Of a stretch of DNA of 23,487 nucleotides, positions 19,101 to 23,487 are shown piece after piece. The translations under genes were made by a program, and so were the position numbers. The stretch comes from an uncultured Eubacteriales bacterium (GTDB lineage Bacteria; Bacillota; Clostridia; Oscillospirales; Acutalibacteraceae). The notes beneath the pieces were generated by a model that ran no database searches, was not told the DNA's origin, and saw only the letters and a program-made list of their open reading frames with translations. The stretch lies in NCBI GenBank assembly GCA_900316925.1, contig ONEU01000053.1, positions 1 through 23,487 of the forward strand, given 5' to 3'. Within the stretch, counting starts at the first letter, position 1. Each line of letters starts with the position of its first letter.

Positions 19101-22100
19101 GTTGATGACATGACAGCCGGACGCCGGTCCGTTATTCACGCCCTTGTCGCCCCAGATCTGTGCGCCGCAGGCACTGCCGACATAACCCCCTGCATAGCCG
19201 CAATGATGCACAAAATCCGTCCCAAATGCGGTGACCGTCAGCCCTGACTGCCAGCCGTAAACCGTACCGCTGCGGACGGTCGGCACAAACACCTTCACTG
19301 TCTGCACCAGAGCACCGAGATTCAGCCCCAGTCCGAGAATACTGACGCTGCCAAATTCCGCGGCACCTCCCGACTGCATCTTACCGGCATAACCGCCGGC
19401 ACTCTGCATTGCACGAACCTGTCTGATATCATAGCTCTGCCCGTCGGAGATGACGCCAGTCACCATCAATCCCACATGACCGCCAGCGATACCGCCGGCA
19501 CTGATCAGCATTTCCTCCCAGACATTTCTGCCAGCTGCCACCGAACTGCCGTAGATGTATTTTTCGATGATTTTATCCAGCTGTGACTGTTTGCTGATGG
19601 TACCGATACGCGCCAGTTCCCTGCCATAGCCGCCGAATTTTCCGATATAGGTCACCCAGGCATTCCATGTGGGAAGATCAATATTACGCAAAGGTCCGTA
19701 CACCGCCGTATGCTTCTCGGTGGGATACACCACCGACAGGGCATTGAGCAGGTTTTCCGCCTGAATCAGTCCTCCCAGCAGTCCGATATTCCCGGTACTT
19801 GCGGTATCGGCGCTTTCCATATAGCCTGTAAAGCCGCCCGCATATTCATACCCGTAAACTGAACGGATCCGCCATGCGGCAGCAATATGCTGTTCCCCTT
19901 GATAGGTTCCCGTTGTGCCGGGAAGGGTTGCCGCACTGTTATCCTGCGCTTTCCAGACCTCGTCATTCAGTCCCCAGATATGGCCGCCTTCATTATGTCC
20001 GCAGTAACCGCCGGCACATCCCCGCTGATGGCCTGCATCAGAAGCCCCCTGCGCTCTGACTGCGCCGCCGCAGGGTACACAGGAGGTGGTGCTGTTGCGC
20101 AGGGTCGGCACAAAGTCCTCCACTAACGAGGCAAGCGCCGCATCCACATCAATGAGGCTGCTCAGCAGACTGCCGTCATCAAGGAGATTGGCCGCATTGC
20201 CCGGCTCCATATTGCCGACATAGCCGCCTGCCGTCTCCTGACCGATGATGTAATAGAAGTTCTTACAATGGGAATTCTGAACATGGCCGCCGTAAACGGC
20301 TCCCGCATAGCCGCCGCTCATCCCGACCTTATTACCGTTGTCGGTACCGTCGGCAATTACCGAGAATCCCCCGGCAGCCCCCTGCACATCCGAATGTTCA
20401 ATGGTGGAAACGACCACATTCAGAGCGGAAAGCACATTGGTGAGCCGAATCTGACTACCGAGGACTTTCAGACCGCTGCCGACGCTGGCGGCATTACCGA
20501 TATCCAGATTGCCGACATAGCCCCCCGCATAGTGTCCGCCTACTACGGCATAGGTACTCTGGGTATTGACAAAATAAGAGGTACCGGCAATCCCCTCCAG
20601 GTCCTCCGGGGGAGACACTTCGGTGTGACTGAGCTGCCAGACATCGGATTGCGAGATCTGTGCGCCGGAGGCATAGCCCACAAAGCCGCCGGCACTGCCT
20701 GAATAGGGGTCACCCGAACGAATCTCATTGGCAGCAACACGATAACCGTTTTGGGAATAGACGCCTGCATGATGGACGATCGGAACATAGGCATTGATAA
20801 CGCCCAGCAGCTCGTTCAGGGAGATAGAAGCGGAGCTTTGCCCCAGGATGGAGATACCGCCGCCGGACCCGGCCAGAGCACCGGAACGCAGTTTGCCGCC
20901 GAAGCCGCCTGCATAGGTACGTCCCCTGACGCTTGCGATATTGAACACGGCAAACTGTTTTTCCAGATCGCCGGATGGATTGACAGCCTGACGATCAAAC
21001 AGTTCCGGCATGGTTTTGGTCCATTCAGGCTCGGCAGGATCATCCACATCGGCGATGGAAGCATTATCCACCCTGCCGCTCTGGAAATCAGCGGCAAAAC
21101 CGCCTGCAATATCGGCGTCCACATAACCGCCGTCCACAAACGTCACGGTACAATTGGTATAAGAAGGAACGAGATAACGGATGGCGCCCAACAGATTGCC
21201 CTGAACGGTGAGCAAAGCTTCGATCCCGTTCACATCCGAAACATCCGCCAGTCCGCCAGTCTGGGACACTCCGACAAAACCGCCGCTGTACCCCAGCCGT
21301 GAAGCCGCTTTGACATATCTGAGCCTGTCCGCGTGACAGTTTGTCATTTCCGTACTGTTGCTCTGTGCGACAAAGCCCGCCGCAAGATACTGATACGCCT
21401 CGTTGCTGTAACCGCTGCCCTTTGATTCCACCGTATAGCCGGTGTCAACGCCCGTAACAACCGAATCCGTGATCCTGACATGGATGCCCTGACCGACGGA
21501 AAGCAGATTCTTCACGTTCAATACATTATTAAGCCCTAACAGATTCAGCGTCAAACCGCCCGAGCCGACCATATCGCCAGGGCCTGCCGTTCCCACAAAG
21601 CCTGCCGCCTTCTGATTGGCTGCCTCAACCATTCTCAGGTTCTCCAGTCGGACGGTATCAATGGTACCGCCGCAGGCCATGCCAAAACCGCCGGAAACAT
21701 CATCTCCGTCTGCGTCAGCGGCAGTTCCGTCCGAAAGAACCATATAGCCTGACTCCACACCCGTTACGGTTACCTGGCTGACATGAAACCCAACAAAGGT
21801 ACCCGCGGTGACGGCCTGGTCCAGGACACCTGCAAGACTGACGGAACCCATCTCTCCCGCCGCACCGCCAACATAATTTCCGTGGGCGTGCACAGATTCC
21901 AACTGCTTCAGCTCAACCGGGCGAGCCGTTTTCTGGCTGATAGGATGCGTTTCCCAGTAGGTCAGCTGATTCAAATAATCTGCCGAGGATTCTGTCAGAA
22001 ACCCTCCCTGTCCGTTGCCGGCAAAACCGCCCACCAGAGAGCCTCCCGAAACATTCACCGTTCCCGCGTCAATCCGGCAGCCCATCATAGCCGACGGCAC

Positions 22101-23487
22101 CAGTCCGACCAGAGAGAGCAGCTTCTGGTTAGCGGAGGCTTCGGAGGATAACAGCTGGCTTGCCACCTGTCTGACGACCGACAACAGGCTTTTATCATCA
22201 GAAACATCCTTACCGATGCTGTTTGCCCAGCCGATAGTCGCTCCGCCGACAAAGCCGCCGATATAGCAGCCTGAGCCGCTGACGGACAACGGATTACTGA
22301 CAGTTCCCTTAATATCACAGTCAATGGCATAGCTTGCCGCCATCGCGCCCGAGAAACCGCCGAGATAATTCTGACCGGCTACAGTCACGGTGGAATCCTG
22401 TATGGAACAGTTCTGGAGCAGACTCTGTGTCTGGAAGCGCTCCATCCCTGCAAGATCGGAAACGATCTGGGTAACATCCAGAATATCGAGACCAAGTCCA
22501 TTAAGGGTTCCCTGGATCACCGCATCCCGTGCAACGCCCGAAAATCCGCCGCCGTAATCAGCGGTATTCACCGTATAGGTGCTGTCGAGGACATGGCAGT
22601 TCCGGATTATCGTGCCGATCTGCATCCCCGCAAATCCGCCGTTGCCGTAGGTATTATTCTGTCCGACGGTACCTCTCAGGTTTTCGACGGTACAGTTGTT
22701 GATGTGAGGTTCAATATAGCCTGTGGGAACCAGATTGCTCAGCGGAAGGGCATTATTGAGCAGGATGGTAATCAGATCGCCCAGGCCGAGACCGGGGATG
22801 ACATTCAGCAGTGAAGTGAGCACATCCGTCAGACCTCCCAGCACCTGTGAGAGACCGCTGTACTCGGTAACGCCGTTCGTATAGCCGACAAACCCTCCTG
22901 TATCATCCTTGAGATTCTCCACGGTCACATCGCCGGTCACAGAGCAGTTTTCAATAACGACATCACCCACAATCCTGCCGGCAAAGGCACCGGTGGAGAA
23001 GATCGTGGGGGCACTGGCTCTTGCGTTCAGCAGGGCGCTCAATGTATCGTTTAATGACATATTGATACTGCCAAAGGAAACGACCGTCAATAACCCCTGA
23101 ACCAGACTGCCGACTAACCACCCAAGACTGGTAGTCAGAAAATTCAGGATTGTCTGTGTACTTTTGATAGACGTCGTTGTATTATGGACCTCCACCTGAT
23201 TCAGTTCCAGATTGCTGACAGTCACCGTCCCGGCACTCATGCCGACATTGACCGTATTGATCTCATTGGTAATGGTGGCAAAGAAACCGATCCCGATATA
23301 TTGATTGACCTCGATCGGCTGATCCTGATTAACATAGATATTGGAAATAACCGCCCGTCTCGCTGCGGTGATGGCAGTACTGTCCATCACCCCGGTTCCG
23401 TTCCAGAGCTTTTCGCCGTTTTCCGCAACGGCACCTGTCATCGTACCGCTGAACATCAACGGTGTCCAGGGATTTGACAGTCCCCCC
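10179..23487 (-). CDS. Giant multidomain surface protein (partial, N-terminus outside window)
   Basis: One frame with no stop runs from 23487 to the TGA at 10181-10179, more than 4,430 codons; it is still open at the right edge (NPWTPLMFSG), so start and signal peptide are not visible. Residue numbers here and in the module entries count from the codon at 23459. Order: GLUG-like glycine repeats with leucine-rich inserts (to about 1970); Cna-B domain (about 2112-2250) and partial SpaA-like domain; a chain of beta-sandwich modules including two CBM26-like ones (about 2340-3820); SpaA/Cna-B and pilin-type domains (about 3830-4283); a small Ig-like C-terminal domain ending in FLRSS. Proposed role is adhesion and glycan, probably starch, binding at the cell surface. 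No LPXTG-like motif, dockerin or membrane segment ends it, so attachment is unexplained. The uninterrupted frame argues that it is under selection. Confidence 0.88.
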   Translation of the reverse strand, partial: GGLSNPWTPLMFSGTMTGAVAENGEKLWNGTGVMDSTAITAARRAVISNIYVNQDQPIEVNQYIGIGFFATITNEINTVNVGMSAGTVTVSNLELNQVEVHNTTTSIKSTQTILNFLTTSLGWLVGSLVQGLLTVVSFGSINMSLNDTLSALLNARASAPTIFSTGAFAGRIVGDVVIENCSVTGDVTVENLKDDTGGFVGYTNGVTEYSGLSQVLGGLTDVLTSLLNVIPGLGLGDLITILLNNALPLSNLVPTGYIEPHINNCTVENLRGTVGQNNTYGNGGFAGMQIGTIIRNCHVLDSTYTVNTADYGGGFSGVARDAVIQGTLNGLGLDILDVTQIVSDLAGMERFQTQSLLQNCSIQDSTVTVAGQNYLGGFSGAMAASYAIDCDIKGTVSNPLSVSGSGCYIGGFVGGATIGWANSIGKDVSDDKSLLSVVRQVASQLLSSEASANQKLLSLVGLVPSAMMGCRIDAGTVNVSGGSLVGGFAGNGQGGFLTESSADYLNQLTYWETHPISQKTARPVELKQLESVHAHGNYVGGAAGEMGSVSLAGVLDQAVTAGTFVGFHVSQVTVTGVESGYMVLSDGTAADADGDDVSGGFGMACGGTIDTVRLENLRMVEAANQKAAGFVGTAGPGDMVGSGGLTLNLLGLNNVLNVKNLLSVGQGIHVRITDSVVTGVDTGYTVESKGSGYSNEAYQYLAAGFVAQSNSTEMTNCHADRLRYVKAASRLGYSGGFVGVSQTGGLADVSDVNGIEALLTVQGNLLGAIRYLVPSYTNCTVTFVDGGYVDADIAGGFAADFQSGRVDNASIADVDDPAEPEWTKTMPELFDRQAVNPSGDLEKQFAVFNIASVRGRTYAGGFGGKLRSGALAGSGGGISILGQSSASISLNELLGVINAYVPIVHHAGVYSQNGYRVAANEIRSGDPYSGSAGGFVGYASGAQISQSDVWQLSHTEVSPPEDLEGIAGTSYFVNTQSTYAVVGGHYAGGYVGNLDIGNAASVGSGLKVLGSQIRLTNVLSALNVVVSTIEHSDVQGAAGGFSVIADGTDNGNKVGMSGGYAGAVYGGHVQNSHCKNFYYIIGQETAGGYVGNMEPGNAANLLDDGSLLSSLIDVDAALASLVEDFVPTLRNSTTSCVPCGGAVRAQGASDAGHQRGCAGGYCGHNEGGHIWGLNDEVWKAQDNSAATLPGTTGTYQGEQHIAAAWRIRSVYGYEYAGGFTGYMESADTASTGNIGLLGGLIQAENLLNALSVVYPTEKHTAVYGPLRNIDLPTWNAWVTYIGKFGGYGRELARIGTISKQSQLDKIIEKYIYGSSVAAGRNVWEEMLISAGGIAGGHVGLMVTGVISDGQSYDIRQVRAMQSAGGYAGKMQSGGAAEFGSVSILGLGLNLGALVQTVKVFVPTVRSGTVYGWQSGLTVTAFGTDFVHHCGYAGGYVGSACGAQIWGDKGVNNGPASGCHVINLRYVRGTNAVGVYVGMATAASVADVNTNSSNGLLQKVLDSLISTPNDLASVLQATVTTIRQAEIRIIESDEEKKHSSSPDRKDFGFSVEGVNGTAPRFAGGFAGSLEASVIGSRQGQSNIIVNDLRRVNGQFYAGGFVGLADVGSVASVSSSEGTEGGSSILGLIQAGGIDLLDVFRTYIYYAEVSGVSEGIVVTAEASDTEGILGERRYSGCAGGFGGGVMNGTVKNSSVKRVNTVTGVNYTGGFVGHLGKNGVADVDSAQVANLLGVTAGVLDVFGSHIEDCSVEGADDGMIVVSRNGNEPFCGGFTGYADVSRIKNSHVTRLKQVDSDQIAGGFAGKTDMHYLIDLQADSPLVNILLIVINYLVKALYVTNLETLGLLELSIPGLPNVLSLKVLSDGDVLYLNLLGLKISASLVKATQVGETDTAVITLGDSSVRLPCSDQGVDTTGDNAEVAIQLLKGNATKIENSTVTGIDIGYDVYGGGATHTADGTHENGYAGGFVGYNNEGRLFYDQMLYCDEVRGYPDKVGHFTALSSLQTVYDHTADELEKTNRYSVYRNTGASYQYALTQDGALIGTAEEDHGTSVFYNRFDLVNLAPPISYYSDWQNAVISETNSTVNAETMDVYVSSAKAVLMSDTPTGRNPDSLVPEPAEMQDPCEPLIHLTLRKIWKDFDNESGDRPDTIQVRLIQHWLRPDGTEYLENGVPRTEVYRDTNVIPDADAEGWFTLTKNDNEREGSAAWVRVIEDLPAAVYSTDPVTGARLLDHYASYTAEEKAINDYTPVIRYDASGTEVTITNSHDITVLKTDEKGNGLSGAAIDLYYRDTASAPSYTFNEPVIPPESRAEVTVNGEKPSSPGLGEITESLTVTTYTYSYSAAPTLPHADEQQWILPTSDNDYLYFRDYNAGTPADVDKQSFAADNGSDNPSAAQNGKRSWLETNLKDNEQSQHLELDDDHSYWYAAQFSGTGRKDVQYVIRERFVDRYAGQDTVVWKIQPPDGYDKVRFCLYDGGQCIRTTETVTFRLGQMWHKQNWGGFCKIENGQTCYFNVPLEQETDWALYHGTPYDKRMDWSQTTTLQQAVRFTPSGQKVIFYCNSNQVWHNPHIEFFRDVRDGETPDITLDGHDYRIVGQQFPGYLMEPYAYGDEHGRVGNYPAYEMTIPQEAQYFRVNNGVDGSLTAGSFNAPSSPYAYRSAVTALKGSEQNGKKNFDNYYSFGDTAVTVTNGSAPSLLTWSGTPSADNRSRFYAEKTADSDCDYIYFEAPANWGTHIYAYFYGGGNLREDNWVRSCYSVWPGVAAAASEYTASGAEAGHSDLYGYPLSSSSANPDSSYTDQNNLIVYKFRVPEGDCRNVNKVIFNNGLKSQLSGGDGKTHETGVIVYQKGYLYTAGGSALLHHEAAVTNSFEQRGDTLYIKNTAGWDDIHIRFYRADGTQMLQSGEGYLMQYSGRMNGKECFRIAIPKDAEKFSLSTGKQYSSTGIKSYRTTGIYDLLRKADAVEPDRADYTLGSMVFELTGTDTEGTLSMTYPAFTQVTHTQTYTSTDTVPALDAINQSPRGDYLYLKDSADVMADAVPTISFSTADGTPLATPAVLKLDEDSDHHRWYRVGIPTNAAVFSVNGGPETYPVYPKSSVPQVNVTPGDLYYETDTLSALSLLWPTFTVDDAASGHGGVPDEELRGDTLYLVHAEGALSDWSGMKVTFYDASGVPIDTNDGNSAVNVTPLGLLTAPVAGSDPVDGAVTDNADAQGYWYSTAVPYGAAGFTVTNGAQTITTARADIFELREKLSRYSKDYTLGDMQYRLDGTAPRLIYPVFTQDDTYSFEYGNGQTISSASDITRADASLVENYANAAAAAAVTQSDSLATLPVLRETDTNTITYSWGSGASQRSAVYQPEDRYGYIRSAASANDTSARYPGELSYAKTNDNFITIKTDDGSTLTDPYIMFYSSDNAAAGTEIGGTATMAANGISLVKARLTGDDTAPDNTNPYRIRLPKNARSFRLGAGADGAQGGVIRLYETVQVKCADGTLRTAGETPYLQITDYHHAGTTFTVGNDGNVTGKTLRTGKTVPVQTITDPLCPRSDNDYIFLTDVGNSFADNGTVFAYYYGGADGEYAAWPGIRAGSDDQAPLVSIDNDGNRVYRFRLPKVTDGKYPYVIFNNGSATDGTRRVTQKIDLMETEYDVINDVDDDSYIAGGMRYRVDASDNTEVQHYGTYDSAANSVNYVDAYLTTDAVGEENPTVSYSSNRMIYLVNNGTKDLADHTVTNRLLLDDMHIVFYDKDKELVSESAGTTGYLPDKLMNGSDPVSYSDSTGPAGGGDLYRISVPAGAVYFRITNGVKAGAQHQYQRQSEMKSVSSNGLYRFVPEADSPENYLEEPSAAGNLNEKHFLLELVNRIVNDDEEPPESETYDVRLATVVTGDDGKQEKIIWLRMNQEGTEVDRNYLDHTTNDIWQQDGDAEVGKIRLTVDAGRCYWKETAAPDGYKLRADKLTVTSVNTVMSDEPLPDRVILKKTAKEKVGTKEIGDVLAGARFKLCTVNSDGSLGALVPLVKVKHQYEYAYKPDSPDALAIMAASGEYETNGTGSSALVDYNVMSAGTPSVYDLSRALVTGSKGRLKLDNLPYGDYCLVEVQAPAGYSELSRTGDTQQIFFSVGKNTAGKNLVCTDEMAPAYLKLYEHIDVWNPGQWGNPAFIFRIRQTGYYDYSGNTPTVVDRSGEEIMVVITVNDEGKYTAGLVSKESPSYDYRKWYQEATDETADSAMEYAGQFRIDEQGRIRLEPGRYEITRMPVSRYEFVENTYTMDNDSPDTYQSHRTQTEKLVVTVPAERTAIVHYYDRAAYCDKFSQTDTRINRFYTLENGNHKTVKGFRIADYHQIGTAGEHPDTDADTMTFPVTMLTIYQIYADGSEKEMSSSEKEALTDFTVTNPDGSGLAAENFSFDSSTGKITIRRASDYRDGVYTLNAVHHGTTTAFDLVFLRSS
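10590..11960 (-). other. C-terminal SpaA/Cna-B and pilin-type domains of the giant protein
   Basis: Three domains by eye. Residues about 3833-3945 (LLELVNRIVNDDE to YWKETAAPDGYKL) resemble a Cna-B domain, with E in the ETAAPDGY motif. Residues about 3950-4090 start VILKKTAKEK and end LVEVQAPAGY, the Lys and Glu pattern of SpaA-type isopeptide domains. Residues about 4115-4283 (NPAFIFRIRQTG to TAIVHYYDRA) resemble FctA-type streptococcal pilin linkage domains. After them comes only a 140-residue tail with an Ig-like appearance. Domain names are recognition by pattern, not a search. Confidence 0.65.
12625..12870 (-). other. CBM26-like starch-binding module 2 of the giant protein
   Basis: Residues about 3530-3612, compact and close to the usual module length: DNDYIFLTDVGN, NGTVFAYYYGG, AAWPGIRAG, VYRFRLPK and YVIFNNGS follow each other with family-like spacing. 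It is the cleaner of the two CBM26-like matches. Position near the end of the module chain would place it away from the repeat region, whichever end is attached to the cell. Confidence 0.7.
15020..15350 (-). other. CBM26-like starch-binding module 1 of the giant protein
   Basis: Residues about 2703-2813. The core elements of family 26 carbohydrate-binding modules appear in order: CDYIYFEAPANWGTHIYAYF, a WPG turn, YKFRVPEG, and NKVIFNNG. The aromatic residues around the first two strands are those that usually contact alpha-glucan. A long insertion rich in Ser and Tyr lies between WPG and the YKFRVPEG strand. Assignment rests on motif recognition without a database search. Confidence 0.65.
16600..17130 (-). 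other. Cna-B domain followed by SpaA-like segment in the giant protein
   Basis: The stretch beginning LTLRKIWKDFDN and ending VTITNSHD (residues about 2118-2250) matches the Cna B-type fold, including the K-x-W-x-D opening with DRPDTIQVRL, the IEDLP strand with the expected Glu, and the terminal TITN where the bonding Asn normally lies. ITVLKTDEKGNGLSGAAIDL then opens a prealbumin-like SpaA segment that runs only briefly before other modules begin. Intramolecular isopeptide bonds are expected from the family, not shown. Confidence 0.75.
17560..23000 (-). repeat. About 30 GLUG-like repeats with leucine-rich insertions
   Basis: The N-terminal part of the giant protein (to about residue 1970) carries a motif of the form AGGFVG, GGYVG or GGFAG about 30 times, on average every 60-70 residues, usually followed by a small-residue turn and a stretch such as IENCTV or VKNSSV. 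This resembles the GLUG motif, which forms right-handed beta-solenoids in secreted adhesins and proteases. Motifs alternate between one preceding a V-x-x-L-x-x-V-x-G-x-x-Y string and one preceding an SILGL-type leucine-rich segment and a VPT string, giving a larger period of roughly 150 residues. Copies are diverged at DNA level, so recent slippage is unlikely. Confidence 0.75.

Noticed and set aside
18069..19247. Long plus-strand open frame (392 codons) and many others opposite the giant gene
   Set aside because: They lie wholly antisense to a convincing domain-bearing frame, have no ribosome binding sites or motifs, and arise because repetitive glycine and leucine codons leave the opposite strand stop-poor.
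17560..23000. CRISPR-like or tandem DNA repeats in the giant gene
   Set aside because: The recurrence of cataaccgcc-type words reflects the repeated GGY/GGF protein motif; spacing is irregular and copies are diverged, with coding frame kept throughout.

Overview
The window looks like part of a chromosome from an anaerobic, gut-type Gram-positive bacterium of the Clostridia, most likely Oscillospiraceae/Ruminococcus-like. The signs are strong AGGAGG-type ribosome binding sites, GTG starts, moderately high GC in genes with AT-rich gaps, a sortase-type anchor (FPRTGD), Cna-B/pilin-type surface domains and CBM26-like modules. The genus is inferred from style only. No rRNA, tRNA, CRISPR array or insertion sequence was seen.

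Layout. Positions 1-313 are an AT-rich gap with a likely promoter for a leftward gene outside the window and the terminator of galK. A stand-alone galactokinase (galK, minus, 314-1483) is separated by about 320 bases (divergent promoters plus a dispersed repeat, copy A) from luxS (plus, 1803-2327), which is followed by a small XRE-type regulator (2390-2695). A strong hairpin then ends a convergent minus-strand signalling operon: a membrane sensor with a PP2C/SpoIIE-type phosphatase (3641-5329) translationally coupled through a GTGA overlap to a tyrosine-phosphatase-like protein (2844-3644). Its leader carries a perfect 21-base inverted repeat. Next is a decayed CotH-like surface protein (5673-6443): signal peptide, C-terminal piece of the kinase-like domain and sortase anchor remain, but the middle is missing and there is a frameshift. 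Repeat copy B lies just upstream of it.

The right half holds two large genes that converge on a shared bidirectional hairpin. On the plus strand (7120-10044) is a membrane c-di-GMP phosphodiesterase with two tandem periplasmic-binding-type sensor domains, a degenerate GGDEF and an intact EAL domain. On the minus strand (10179 to beyond the right edge) is one uninterrupted reading frame of more than 4,430 codons. It encodes a giant secreted or surface protein: about 30 GLUG-like glycine motifs with regularly inserted leucine-rich segments, a Cna-B/SpaA pair, a chain of beta-sandwich modules including two convincing CBM26-like starch-binding modules, and further pilin-type isopeptide domains. 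It ends without a recognisable sortase motif, and its N-terminus is outside the window.

Taken together the region looks like a cell-surface and signalling locus: adhesion or polysaccharide binding (giant protein, CotH-like remnant), c-di-GMP turnover, partner-switching or phosphatase signalling, and LuxS. A functional link between the c-di-GMP enzyme and the giant protein is inferred from neighbourhood only. The least explained features are the giant protein's repeat architecture and the dispersed repeat that sits beside promoters.
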